DNA of 64,000 nt, from contig CAXXEO010000017.1 in NCBI GenBank assembly GCA_963664585.2, forward strand, positions 124,001 to 188,000, given 5' to 3'. Shown piece by piece: positions 48,603 through 57,477 of this stretch (the first letter of the stretch is position 1; every line of letters starts with the position of its first letter). The notes beneath the pieces were generated by a model. It was not told the DNA's origin. It saw only the letters and a program-made list of their open reading frames with translations, and searched no databases. This DNA comes from G963664585 sp963664585 (GTDB lineage: Bacteria > Bacillota > Clostridia > Oscillospirales > Ruminococcaceae). The translations under genes and the position numbers were made by a program.

Positions 48603-48899
48603 CTATTTAGCAAGCTCTCCCACATCCCCGCCCATGACGATGCTGATCGTCGCGTCCATGTTCCCATCGATCGGCTGCATAGACTTGCCATACACCCGAT
48701 CGATGATATTTTTAGCGGCATCCAGACGGACATCTATCTTCAAATTCTCGTTGTTCATCGTTTCAACCAAGAGCTTCGCGGCAGCCGGCGTTGCCACTTT
48801 CAGTGTTTCGATGGTTTCTTTCTCTATTTTGGACTTTGCCGCGGGAGTCCCTCCCCCTCCTTTGACAGTTCTGCTTCTTCCATCCTTGCTGGCAGGCAT
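48603..48899 (-). CDS. terS: Small terminase-like protein, copy 3
   Basis: 98 residues. It has the most changes among the six copies (SKDGRSR, GGTPAAKSK, NIIDRVYGK, GGDVGELAK) but an intact frame. A start at MPASKD follows AAAGGAGGGCGAAAG. No late-type promoter directly precedes it; a terminator at 49.03 kb does. Confidence 0.65.
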   Translation of the reverse strand: MPASKDGRSRTVKGGGGTPAAKSKIEKETIETLKVATPAAAKLLVETMNNENLKIDVRLDAAKNIIDRVYGKSMQPIDGNMDATISIVMGGDVGELAK

Positions 48900-49031
48900 C
48901 TTTCGCCCTCCTTTTCTATACGTCATTTGCACTCTCATCCCGGCATTTCTGGAGTATCAGTGCTTACGCACTGGCTAAAGCTCAACGAGTACGCGTGGCC
49001 ATGGTGATCACCACCTATTTTAGGGTATAAG

Positions 49032-49057
49032 AAAACCGCCCCGGGAGGGAGCGGTCA
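49032..49057 (-). terminator. Intrinsic terminator after the toxin-less gene cluster
   Basis: ACCGCTCC, loop CTCC-C, GGGGCGGT, then TTTTC on the minus strand, directly past the stop of the gene at 49055. A strong, classical terminator. It separates this cluster from terS copy 3. Confidence 0.75.
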
Positions 49058-49318
49058 GTCACTAGGCACTTTATTTATAAAATATACAAAATACATTTGG
49101 GTTATAATCTTTATAACTCCAAAAAAAATTCTTAAAAGCAAATAACTATATGTAATTATTATTATTAGATCTAACCAGACAGGTCGAGCAATTCTAATCA
49201 CTAACGATAGCAAAAGTACTAAAATAACAAACACTATTTGGACAATGATATAATATATTAAATTCAATAAAAACCATTGCTTAAAAGTTATTTGCCTTTG
49301 GTTAATAGTCCGTAGCAT
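49055..49318 (-). CDS. Small two-helix membrane protein
   Basis: 87 residues with two to three hydrophobic segments (YYIIVQIVFVILVLLLSLVI, WLDLIIIITYSYLLLRIFFG). AT-rich. Third gene of a cluster that has no MGFN-type toxin. A membrane immunity or accessory protein is possible; no family recognised. Confidence 0.6.
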   Translation of the reverse strand: MLRTINQRQITFKQWFLLNLIYYIIVQIVFVILVLLLSLVIRIARPVWLDLIIIITYSYLLLRIFFGVIKIITQMYFVYFINKVPSD

Positions 49319-49340
49319 TTTTATATTGATGGAAGCATCT

Positions 49341-49589
49341 TCATTGTGAAGTAGCTATAATAGATATCGCTGATATAGTGAATCCTATTAAAATTGCTAA
49401 GACATTTGGAAGCAACTCATTCAATTTATTTACTGAGCCTTGTTCTAAATTAAAATAGAAGCAAATAAAGGATGCGATTATTCCACATATAAAAGGAAGC
49501 CTTATTTCAAAATTTCTCTCATTGTTATTTAAAGTTTCGAAATAATTGCATATAGGTATTATCCATTCAAGCCATATTTTCTTACTCAT
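49341..49589 (-). CDS. Small membrane protein
   Basis: 82 residues. The N-terminal half is soluble (MSKKIWLEWIIPICNYFETL). Two membrane segments follow (FICGIIASFICFYFNL, VLAILIGFTISAISIIATS). It overlaps the preceding stop by eight bases, suggesting co-translation. Confidence 0.6.
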   Translation of the reverse strand: MSKKIWLEWIIPICNYFETLNNNERNFEIRLPFICGIIASFICFYFNLEQGSVNKLNELLPNVLAILIGFTISAISIIATSQ

Positions 49590-50174
49590 CTATTCCAAAT
49601 AGCTCCTCCATTCTTGAAAATATCGAATAATCATCAACCAAGCCCTTGCTATCTAATTTCACTTTAATGTTATCAAATTTTTTGGTTAAAAATGAATCTA
49701 TTATGATATCGCCTCTTTCGTTTTTACCCTCAATTCTTATTCTTTGAATCGGTGTATCAATAGCTACTGTAGATTTCCAAAAAGACAAAACAGCATTTTT
49801 GCTTATGCTTTTTTCTTTCTGAGCTTTTAACGTGAGTATAATTTGATCTTGTAAGTTGCTCAACTCTTGCGGTTGTAAATTTAAGCCTTCCGTACCTAGA
49901 TAGCTCTTATCAATATAAAGATTTCCTATCTTTATTCTTCTTAATGCTTCTATTTCACGTTGTATGTTATCCATCGCAACCGGCATAAAATAAAAATATC
50001 CTTGATCAACAGCTCTGCATCTTTTATAAACATTATGTTTTCCATTAATCTACACGATTTTGGAAAATATGGCAAAAACGCCTTTTTATAAATGATGGCG
50101 TTTTCGCTATGCAATGTTAAATTTGAGGAAACATTTAAATCATATAATTCCGCTGGGATAAATTCCTTTGTCAT
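49582..50174 (-). pseudogene. Unknown protein of the toxin-less cluster, probable frameshift
   Basis: The upstream part reads MTKEFIPAELYDLNVSSNLT ... FLPYFPKSCR in one frame. From about 50040 the other frame reads INGKHNVYKRCRAVDQGYFY, then FMPVAMDNIQREIEALRRIK and on to FSRMEELFGIDE. Together they give about 195 residues with no gap if one indel near 50040-50050 is allowed. Without it the second part could start at the ATG at 49986. The first codons directly abut the copied late leader, so this cargo sits exactly where terS lies in other units. Function unknown. Confidence 0.5.
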
Positions 50175-50238
50175 TTCTTTACGTTGAACCGTCCCACCCC
50201 TCGGCATATCACAACGTTAATCACCCACAAAACCAAAG

Positions 50239-50308
50239 AGCCGCCCTCTCGGACAGCTCTCTACTGTATTGATTATACCCCTTGATTTTTTCCCAAGTGC
50301 AGAGCATT
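50239..50308 (-). promoter_or_regulatory. Late-type promoter with hairpin (before the toxin-less cluster)
   Basis: TATAAT, GGGG and CACTTGGGAAAAAATCAA kept; the distal TTGATA is replaced by CTCTGC, as at 27.45 kb. Confidence 0.55.
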
Positions 50309-50431
50309 AAATAAAACTTAGATTCTTTTGTTTACCCGTTTCTCAATTGTAGAATGACGCATGTATCAAGAGTTTTTGCATAGGGTTCACAAATCGAATT
50401 CAATCAATGGGTGGCTATTGCTATCTTATTG

Positions 50432-50962
50432 TTATTCTTTCGGTTTATAAATACCCGCGCAACGGGTTTTTTTGCCTCCACCATCGAATTGTGTATCTTT
50501 ATCTTCTGCTTTTATTACCTGAAGCATATACACTCCGACATTTTCAGGGTGGTCTGTATCAATAGTGCATTCCAAAAAGAAAATTAAATACTTCTGCTTA
50601 TCCGTATTTAGATAATACCATGATTGTGAATTTTTGATTCTACTCCCATAATTAATAGATTCAGCAGCATTACCATGCACAATTGTTTCCCATGATTCAA
50701 TGTTTCCTTGGACAAAATTAAACAAATAATCCATTCGTCCGTCAAGGTCTTCTGCTTCATTCAGTGCCTGCTTAGAAAACACCGTTTTTAAAGAATCTTT
50801 ATCCTTGCTTTTTATTGCTTCAATAATTTGCTCCAGCCTGGCATCCGCTTTTGCTTCATCATTATCTCTGTTAAGCATTTCTGTTCTTGAATATCCCAAT
50901 GAACAAGAACTAAAAAACAACATACTTGCTATTAATAGAAAAGCTATAATCTTTTTCATCAT
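50432..50962 (-). CDS. DUF5104-type lipoprotein immunity protein (C4)
   Basis: 176 residues, signal MMKKIIAFLLIASMLFFSSC with lipobox FFSSC, then SLGYSRTEMLNRDNDEAKAD as in the C14 and C2 proteins. The last third is more diverged. The ATG overlaps the toxin stop (TAATG). Confidence 0.85.
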   Translation of the reverse strand: MMKKIIAFLLIASMLFFSSCSLGYSRTEMLNRDNDEAKADARLEQIIEAIKSKDKDSLKTVFSKQALNEAEDLDGRMDYLFNFVQGNIESWETIVHGNAAESINYGSRIKNSQSWYYLNTDKQKYLIFFLECTIDTDHPENVGVYMLQVIKAEDKDTQFDGGGKKTRCAGIYKPKE

Positions 50963-52785
50963 TAAGAACCCTGCCCTCCTTTAAAAGTTAATGATGCTGT
51001 ATTATTTTCCGTGTCAAATTTCCACGTGTTACCATATATGTCTTCAACACCGTTCCATGTATTATAAAATGCTTTAAACATATCTTTATTTTTCGAAAAG
51101 TTTACCGTGTAAGTAGGTGTCAGTTCACTAGCTTTTACGTCTTGATAATCCGGATTAAAGCCCGTCACCCACCATTTATCTGTGCTTTTGCGTAGTGGAT
51201 CAACTATTTGGGGATCAGCTTTTTGGGGGTCAGCTTTTTGGGGGTCATAAGAAATGATTTGTTTTCCGTTATAGTCCAAGGTTAATGTCATTGGCATAGC
51301 AAGACTTTGGTCAACAAGCCAGTGATCCGTCTTCGTGCCGTTAACTTGATCTATTGGCGTTCCATCAATGACCATTCTTTTATATATACCCATTTCTGCC
51401 CCTGCGCCTAAGTTCAAATAATCTCCCTTCCATGCCCATAAAACATAATCTTTATCGTTATAGCTAAATTTGAATGGATCTTTATCCATTCTTGTAGCGT
51501 AATGAAAAACAGTATCATAAAAATCATTGTACCCTGTATACTCAAAGCTCTGAAGTGACCATTCCTGTCTGGCATGGTAAATGCCATCACCATCCATGAC
51601 AAATCCACCTGCATAAAATAGTCCTGGTACATCCACTCCTGTGAGGTCTTTTATAATGTATGGATGTTGAGTTGCATAAACCGCGGCTGGATTTGCAATC
51701 AAATTTTCAGCAACTTCCCTTGTTACATCTTCAGGCTTAAGTGCAGATAAATCTATAGCATTACCCGTCCCCTGATCGCTACCTGTCCCTGTCTCTTCCG
51801 TTTCATTATACTCCGCGTCTTCACTTTTGGCAATATCTCCCTGTTCAATCCCGTCAGCCGATTTCTGCGGGTCTTCTTTGGGGCCGTAGACAATCTTGCC
51901 TGTGCTGCTCTTCTGCCCGCCTGCTGTGTTATTTCCAGAAGAAGAGGAGCCTGGCTGCTGCGGGTCATTTTGCAATTCCTCGAGTAAGCGGTTCCGCTCA
52001 TTGGCCAAAGAGTTCGGGAATTTTCCGATGATCCCATGCCTGATGTCCGGCAGAACTCCCGTTGCAGCGTTATTCGCCCCTGTATCTGGGTTCTCCTTCG
52101 TATCTTGCCCGGATGCCGCCCATGAGCCAATCGGGTCGCCTGTTGTGATTTTTGTTTGCAGACTCTTTTGCTTGGCGACCTCCCTCGCATCGTTTAGTCT
52201 CTGGACATAATTCGCATAGACTTCGGTATCCAGCGAACCTTCCTGCCCTGTAAAGCCATTCAGTCCGGTATCTGAGTAAACCCCCGAACCCGAATCGTCG
52301 GGCTGGCTCCATGTTGGTGTAAAGTCATTCAGTCCGTTATTCTGGTACGACTCCCAGTCGATGCCTACGCCTCCCGAAGTTTCAGCCTGTGAAGCCGCGT
52401 ACTCTGCCGCCAAAGCGCTTGCCTTAGCGGCCGCCTCGTCCTGTAAGCGCTGGACATAATCCGCATAGGCCTGCGTATCCAGCGGTACTTCCTGACTTGT
52501 AAAGTCATTCAGTCCCGTATTCGAGTAAACCCCCGAGCCCGAATCGTCCGGCTGACTCCATGTTGGAGCAGAATCATTCAGTCCTAAACCCGGGTCTGCC
52601 ACCCAGCCGGAATCATCCGCGGCGGGTTCTTCCTCCCACAGGTTAGCGTTTTGCATTTCCTGCTGCTGTGCCGCTTCCTCATCACGCGCTTTCAGGATCT
52701 CCTCCAATTCGGAGTCAGTGTACTCCTCGGTACGCAAGCCCGGGGAAGTAATCAGGGATAGAAACTGCTTTAAATTAAACCCCAT
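50962..52785 (-). CDS. Polymorphic toxin C4: core B with DUF4474 tip
   Basis: 607 residues, head MGFNLKQFLSLITSPGLRTE, two repeat units, core B (SSSSGNNTAGGQKSSTGKIV). The DUF4474 tip has QEWSLQSFEYTGYNDFYDTV, YVLWAWKGDYLNLGAGAEMG and GKQIISYDPQKADPQKADPQ. The last two are a short in-frame DPQKA repeat absent from C2 and C14. The extreme C-terminus (FYNTWNGVEDIYGNTWKFDT) differs from the other two DUF4474 toxins, matching the divergence of its immunity protein. Confidence 0.88.
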   Translation of the reverse strand: MGFNLKQFLSLITSPGLRTEEYTDSELEEILKARDEEAAQQQEMQNANLWEEEPAADDSGWVADPGLGLNDSAPTWSQPDDSGSGVYSNTGLNDFTSQEVPLDTQAYADYVQRLQDEAAAKASALAAEYAASQAETSGGVGIDWESYQNNGLNDFTPTWSQPDDSGSGVYSDTGLNGFTGQEGSLDTEVYANYVQRLNDAREVAKQKSLQTKITTGDPIGSWAASGQDTKENPDTGANNAATGVLPDIRHGIIGKFPNSLANERNRLLEELQNDPQQPGSSSSGNNTAGGQKSSTGKIVYGPKEDPQKSADGIEQGDIAKSEDAEYNETEETGTGSDQGTGNAIDLSALKPEDVTREVAENLIANPAAVYATQHPYIIKDLTGVDVPGLFYAGGFVMDGDGIYHARQEWSLQSFEYTGYNDFYDTVFHYATRMDKDPFKFSYNDKDYVLWAWKGDYLNLGAGAEMGIYKRMVIDGTPIDQVNGTKTDHWLVDQSLAMPMTLTLDYNGKQIISYDPQKADPQKADPQIVDPLRKSTDKWWVTGFNPDYQDVKASELTPTYTVNFSKNKDMFKAFYNTWNGVEDIYGNTWKFDTENNTASLTFKGGQGS

Positions 52786-52813
52786 GGGTTCACCTTCCTG
52801 CCAATTTTAATTT

Positions 52814-52896
52814 TGTCTATTCCCCCGCCGATGGCGGGGGGTACAAAGCGAATCCTAAAATTTGAAAACGGATCGCGGAATACTCCGCGGTTTTTC
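52814..52896 (-). terminator. Degenerate hairpins ahead of toxin C4
   Basis: The second hairpin has lost its AT-rich flank. The first is shortened to CGCGGAGTATTCCGCG because the adjacent 3' end of the terS region is deleted. Confidence 0.4.
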
Positions 52897-52932
52897 TGCG
52901 CTCGACCCCCGCCCTGCGGCTGCATTTACCCG

Positions 52933-53229
52933 CTATTTCGCAAGCTCTCCAACATCCTCGCCCATGACAATGCTGATCGTCGCGTCCATGTTTCCATCGA
53001 TCGGCTGCATTGACTTGCCATACACCCGATCCATGATATTTTTAGCGGCATCCAAACGGACATCTATCTTCAAATTCTCGTTGTTCATCGTTTCAACCAA
53101 GAGCTTCGCAGCAGCCGGGGTTGCGACCTTCAGCGTTTCGATGGTTTCTTTCTCTATTTTCGACTTTCCCGTGGGGTTTCCTCCCCCTCCTTTGACAGTT
53201 TTTCCTCTTCCATTCTTGCTGGCTGGCAT
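52933..53229 (-). CDS. terS: Small terminase-like protein, copy 4
   Basis: 98 residues, GRGKTVKGGGGNPTGKSK variant in the flexible start and SIVMGEDVGELAK at the end. The central helix and DRVYGKSMQP are unchanged. Confidence 0.65.
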   Translation of the reverse strand: MPASKNGRGKTVKGGGGNPTGKSKIEKETIETLKVATPAAAKLLVETMNNENLKIDVRLDAAKNIMDRVYGKSMQPIDGNMDATISIVMGEDVGELAK

Positions 53230-53426
53230 CTTTCTCCGCCTCCTTTTCTATACATCTTTGCACTCTCTCACCCCGCATTCCCGGAGTATCGGCGCTTGCC
53301 CACCGCCCAAAGGCTCATTGAGCTTTGTGGTACACTTGACGTTTGTAACATCTGCACTATATTTTTTTACGTTGAACCGCCCCACCCCTCGGTATATCAC
53401 AACGTTAATTCCCCACAAAACCAAAA

Positions 53427-53495
53427 AGCCGCCCTCTCGGACAGCTTTCTACTATATATTATACCTCTTGATTTTTTTCCAAGTGTATCAACATT
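53427..53495 (-). promoter_or_regulatory. Late-type promoter with hairpin (before terS copy 4)
   Basis: CACTTGGAAAAAAATCAAGA with TATAATA. The hairpin ends TTTTTGGTTTT. The leader from here to terS (about 200 bases) holds no gene. Confidence 0.55.
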
Positions 53496-53651
53496 TAAAA
53501 AAGAAGATTTTTTGTTTACACGTTTCTTAAATGATAAAGCGACGGGGCCGGATTTTGATACGGTAACGCAATCCGGGTTGTGCGTTGGGATTGCCACATT
53601 CGTTTATGGCTTTTCAAGGGTTTCCAACGGCCCAAAGAAAAAACTGATATA

Positions 53652-53921
53652 TTATGTATGCAACACGCCTTCATTTGCATTAAGAAGTTGCTGCATTTTT
53701 TCCTCATACGGACTATCATATCCTAAATGCAAAACCTTTTCTATCTCCTCCTGCTGAAAAAAGAAAGTGTAATTGTCACCTATGTTCCCTTCTGGATAAA
53801 GGCAGGCAACATAATCCCAAATTAAATTCGAAGTTTCTTGAATCTGCTTTCTGCCATATATCATCAGCGGCCGATTGCCGCCCTTTAAAATGACTACTGT
53901 TCCAATAGGATAATATTTCAT
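53652..53921 (-). CDS. DUF4176-type protein
   Basis: About 89 residues from the ATG after GGAAGG (MKYYPIGTVVILKGGNRPLM, then IYGRKQIQ, WDYVACLYPEGNIGDNYTFF, EIEKVLHLGYDS). The PIG-V-V-LKGG...M..GR and D-Y-x-x-x-x-YPEG motifs match DUF4176. DUF4176 genes usually accompany LXG toxins of type VII secretion in Firmicutes. It is the last gene of the C3 unit and the only hint of a link to a secretion system in the window. Confidence 0.75.
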   Translation of the reverse strand: MKYYPIGTVVILKGGNRPLMIYGRKQIQETSNLIWDYVACLYPEGNIGDNYTFFFQQEEIEKVLHLGYDSPYEEKMQQLLNANEGVLHT

Positions 53922-53965
53922 ATTTTTACCTTCCATTTAATCATGATTTTTTCATCGGCGATTGA

Positions 53966-54205
53966 TCACGACGCAAAAAATTGCTCGTAAATCATGCTCA
54001 ATATAAAATATAAGGGTACCGAGCTACACATAATCAGCAAAATAATCAGTGATATTCTGTTGTTTCGTTTTCTTTTCTTTTCATTTAGCCCGCGTGCCTT
54101 ATCCTCATAGAAAAATCGCTTCCATGTAATAAACCCACATAGATTCATCATTGGTAACCCAAAGAACAATAAAACTCTAATGTTATGCCAAAAAACTTCC
54201 ACCAT
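53966..54205 (-). CDS. Small membrane immunity protein (C3), unit c
   Basis: 79 residues (MVEVFWHNIRVLLFFGLPMM...) with a membrane segment at each end and a basic central loop (LNEKKRKRNNRISLIILLIM). Nearly the same as unit a at 54736-54975; the ATG after GAAGGTGAAA is used. Tandem duplication is evident. Confidence 0.7.
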   Translation of the reverse strand: MVEVFWHNIRVLLFFGLPMMNLCGFITWKRFFYEDKARGLNEKKRKRNNRISLIILLIMCSSVPLYFILSMIYEQFFAS

Positions 54206-54245
54206 TTTCACCTTCGGTTAATCATGACTTTTCATCGGCTATTGA

Positions 54246-54695
54246 TCACGACGCAAAAAATTGCTCGAATATAAGATATATAACTGGCAAATTATGTAAT
54301 ACAAGTAAAAAAATTAGTAATATTCTGTTGTTGCGTTTGATTTTCTCTTCATTTTTCTTGCTTGCCTTATCCTTAGACATGTTGTAAATAAAAAACGCAC
54401 TTAGATTCACACATGGAAATGCCAAAAACAAGTAAGCACTAATGTTATACTGAAAAGTTTCAACCGGCGCAAAAAATTGCCTGCAAATTATCTCGAATAC
54501 ACGATACAAGACTGGCAAATTATGTAATACCAGTAGAAAAATTAGTAATATTCTATTGTTGCGTTTAATTTTCTCTTCATTTTTCTTACTTGCCTTATCC
54601 TTGAACATTTGCCACATTAAAAACGCACTTAGATTCACACATGGTAATAAAACAAACAGGGCGAATCGAATGTCATGCCAAAAAACTTCCACCAT
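54246..54695 (-). CDS. Small membrane immunity protein (C3), fused double unit b
   Basis: About 149 residues made of two back-to-back units. The first is VEVFWHDIRFALFVLLPCVN and the second VETFQYNISAYLFLAFPCVN. Each is followed by DKASKKNEEKIKRNNRILLI and FLLVLHNLPV. Four membrane helices are expected. The internal fusion replaced the stop and start between two former genes. Confidence 0.7.
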   Translation of the reverse strand: MVEVFWHDIRFALFVLLPCVNLSAFLMWQMFKDKASKKNEEKIKRNNRILLIFLLVLHNLPVLYRVFEIICRQFFAPVETFQYNISAYLFLAFPCVNLSAFFIYNMSKDKASKKNEEKIKRNNRILLIFLLVLHNLPVIYLIFEQFFAS

Positions 54696-54735
54696 TTTCA
54701 CCTTCGGTTAATCATGACTTTTCATCGGCGATTGA

Positions 54736-54975
54736 TCACGACGCAAAAAATTGCTCGTAAATCATGCTCAATATAAAATATAAGGGTACCAAGTTACACA
54801 TAATTAGCAAAATAATTAGCGATATTTTGTTGTCACGTTTTCTTTTCTTTTCATTTAGCCCGCGTGCCTTATCCTCATACATAAATTGCTTCCACGTAAT
54901 AAACGCGCCTAGATTCATACATGGTAATAATAAGAACAAAATGAACCTAATGTTATGCCAAAAGACTTCCACCAT
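54736..54975 (-). CDS. Small membrane immunity protein (C3), unit a
   Basis: 79 residues, two membrane helices (FILFLLLPCMNLGAFITW, ISLIILLIMCNLVPLYFIL) around a basic loop. First gene after the C3 toxin. Membrane location matches a pore-forming or membrane-active toxin. Confidence 0.7.
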   Translation of the reverse strand: MVEVFWHNIRFILFLLLPCMNLGAFITWKQFMYEDKARGLNEKKRKRDNKISLIILLIMCNLVPLYFILSMIYEQFFAS

Positions 54976-55041
54976 TACGCCCCCTTACAGCAATGAATAT
55001 AACCATGGGTAATTCTTTTCGATCAGGAAATGGTAAGGATT

Positions 55042-56451
55042 TTATTTGCCATGGTATGTATTATCGGCAAAATATGCTCCTGTCGCTTTTCCCGCTGTCG
55101 AGCCGACCCAGCCACCGGCAACACCCCCTATATAACCGCCTATTGCCGTTCCAATACCCGGGCATAAAAGAGTACCGATCGCGGCGCCCCCCATGGCCCC
55201 CAGGTGAGCGCCCGCCCAGCCGCCAGCCCAACTGCCGCTCACAGCGGCAACAGCTTTATATGCCTTTTTACCAAGTTTCTTGTCTTCATCTTGCCAATCC
55301 TTATAAAAGGCATCGGCGACTTCATATGTATCCAACGCTAGTCCAATGTAACCGAGCGCCTTTCCACCATTTTTGACGACTTTTGAAGCTTTTACGAGAT
55401 CATCTGAGTTTTTTAACAGATTTGCGACAGGCGTTGGTAATTCGGCTCCATCAAGCGCCTCAACGGTTGCTTTTTGGAGCTTATTCAGGCCCCCATTTTC
55501 CAGTAAATGTTTCTCTCCGGTAATTTCAATTTGTCCGTTATTTAACCGGAATTTAAAAATATCATCCGCGGATGATACTCCTTTGCCGTTGACGGTCGGA
55601 CTGGTATCAACCTTTACGGTTCCCGGCACTACATATTGCGAACCGGGCGAAGGATTTTTTCTTGGAGTAACAAATGTAAAACGTTTTGATTGCCGTTCGG
55701 CCGCATCCGCAGCAAATTTTCCCAAACTGACAGCACCGCTCAGCCCAAATCCTTGGCTATTCCCCGCGCCCCCGGTAGCATCCGTCCCTGTCTCTTCTGC
55801 ACCATTATACTGCGAGTTCCTTATATTGGCAATGATTTCCGATGCTGCCGCGTCGTCCTTCAAACGCTGGACATAATCCGCATACGCCTGCGTATCTAGC
55901 GGTACTTCCTGACTTGTAAAGTCGTTAAGTCCCGTATTCGAGTAAACCCCCGAACCTGAATTGTCCGGCTGACTCCATGTTGGCGCGGAGTCGTTAAGCC
56001 CGTTGTTCTGGTACGACTCCCAGTCGATGCCCGCGCCCCCCGAAGTTTCAGCCTGTGAAGCCGCGTACTCTGCCGCCAAAGCGCTTGCCTTGGCGGCCGC
56101 ATCGTCCTTTAAGCGCTGGACATAATCCGCATACGCCTGCGTATCCAGCGGTACTTCCTGACTTGTAAAGTCATTTAGTCCTGTATCCGAGTAAGCCCCC
56201 GAACTCGAATTGTCCGGCTGACTCCATGTCGGCACGGAGTCATTGAGCCCTAAACCCGGGTCTGCCACCCAGCCGGAATCGTCCGCGGCGGGCGCTTCCT
56301 CCCACGAGTTCGCGTTTTGCGTTTCCTGCTGCTGTGCCGCTTCCTCATCGCGCGCTTTCAGGATCTCCTCCAGATCGGAGTCAGTGTACTCCTCGGTACG
56401 CCAGCTCGGGGAAGTAATCAGCGATAGAAACTGCTTGAGATTAAACCCCAT
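55042..56451 (-). CDS. Polymorphic toxin C3: glycine-zipper membrane tip
   Basis: 469 residues: head, two repeat units and a short linker without core A-D. After GGAGN, a tip starts with a soluble part (FTFVTPRKNPSPGSQYVVPG, LQKATVEALDGAELPTPVAN). It ends in glycine-zipper helices (WAGGWAGAHLGAMGGAAIGT, LLCPGIGTAIGGYIGGVAGG, WVGSTAGKATGAYFADN). Such G-x-x-x-G membrane hairpins occur in bacteriocin- and colicin-like pore formers. Membrane-protein immunity supports this. Confidence 0.8.
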   Translation of the reverse strand: MGFNLKQFLSLITSPSWRTEEYTDSDLEEILKARDEEAAQQQETQNANSWEEAPAADDSGWVADPGLGLNDSVPTWSQPDNSSSGAYSDTGLNDFTSQEVPLDTQAYADYVQRLKDDAAAKASALAAEYAASQAETSGGAGIDWESYQNNGLNDSAPTWSQPDNSGSGVYSNTGLNDFTSQEVPLDTQAYADYVQRLKDDAAASEIIANIRNSQYNGAEETGTDATGGAGNSQGFGLSGAVSLGKFAADAAERQSKRFTFVTPRKNPSPGSQYVVPGTVKVDTSPTVNGKGVSSADDIFKFRLNNGQIEITGEKHLLENGGLNKLQKATVEALDGAELPTPVANLLKNSDDLVKASKVVKNGGKALGYIGLALDTYEVADAFYKDWQDEDKKLGKKAYKAVAAVSGSWAGGWAGAHLGAMGGAAIGTLLCPGIGTAIGGYIGGVAGGWVGSTAGKATGAYFADNTYHGK

Positions 56452-56481
56452 GGGTTCACCTTCCTGTCATTCTTTAATTTT

Positions 56482-56568
56482 GTATATTCCCCCGCCGATG
56501 GCGGGGGAATATACAACCCTCATTCCAAAATTTGAAAACGGATCGCGGTGTATTCCGCGATCCGTTTT
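56482..56568 (-). terminator. Tandem hairpins ahead of toxin C3
   Basis: Both hairpins perfect. GTATATTCCCCCGCC and its complement lie 31 bases before the ATG; the other ends in CGTTTT. Confidence 0.55.
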
Positions 56569-56639
56569 ATGATGAAGTGAAGCGTAAATGCTCCGCGTTT
56601 TTTTGCGCTGTGCTCCCACCCTGCGGCTGCATTTTACCG

Positions 56640-56936
56640 CTATTTAGCAAGTTCTCCCACTTCCCCGCCCATGACGATACTGATCGTCGCGTCCATGTTT
56701 CCATCAATCGGCTGCATAGACTTGCCATACACCCGATCCATGATATTTTTAGCGGCATCCAAACGGACATCTATCTTCAAATTCTCGTTATTCATTGTTT
56801 CAACCAAGAGCTTTGCAGCCGCCGGGGTTGCCACCTTCAGCGTTTCGATGGTTTCTTTCTCTATTTTGGACTTTCCCGCAGGGGCTCCTCCCCCTCCTTT
56901 GACAGTTCTGCCTCTTCCATTCTTGCTGGCAGGCAT
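56640..56936 (-). CDS. terS: Small terminase-like protein, copy 5
   Basis: 98 residues, identical in protein to copy 1 at 20.8-21.05 kb. The match also extends through about 200 bases of leader, so one was copied from the other. Confidence 0.65.
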   Translation of the reverse strand: MPASKNGRGRTVKGGGGAPAGKSKIEKETIETLKVATPAAAKLLVETMNNENLKIDVRLDAAKNIMDRVYGKSMQPIDGNMDATISIVMGGEVGELAK

Positions 56937-57136
56937 CTTCCTCCCCCTCCTTTGCATTTCATCATTTGTACTCTCTCATACTGGCATTCCCGGAGTATCA
57001 GCGCTTGCCCACCATCTAAAGGCTCATTGAGCTTTGGGGTACGCTTGACGTTTTGGAACATCATGCATTGTTTTTCTTTACGTTGAGCCGTCGCACCCTC
57101 GGCATATTACAACGTTAAATCCCCACAAAACCAAAG

Positions 57137-57207
57137 AGCCGCCCTCTCGGACAGCTCTCAACTGTATTCATTATACCCCTTGATTTTTTTCCAAGTGCAG
57201 AGCATTA
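57137..57207 (-). promoter_or_regulatory. Late-type promoter with hairpin (before terS copy 5)
   Basis: CACTTGGAAAAAAATCAAGG, GG, TATAAT; distal TTGATA replaced by CTCTGC. Hairpin intact. Confidence 0.55.
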
Positions 57208-57477
57208 AATAAAACTTCGATTTTTTGTTGCCCGTTTCTCAATTGTAGAATGGCGCATGTATCAAGAGTTTGGATAGGGTCACGAAAGGTTTCTATACGT
57301 TTTAGTTCACGAACAGACGATCGTTCCCTTACCTCTAATCATGACCCAAAGAAATCATTCCTTGCGCCCTGTAATGAGATGTGCCAGCGGCTGTAACTCA
57401 GGAATTGTATAAGAATCTGTGTAAACAGCAATAGCCACCAATCGAATTTAATCAATGGTGGCTATTTCTAATTTGTG
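57208..57477. terminator. C2/C3 intergenic region with terminator-like hairpin
   Basis: No gene. It contains a boundary block ending GCGCATGTATCAAGAGTTTG (57244-57263). The hairpin AATAGCCACC ... GGTGGCTATT (57430-57466) follows the C2 immunity gene. Confidence 0.45.
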
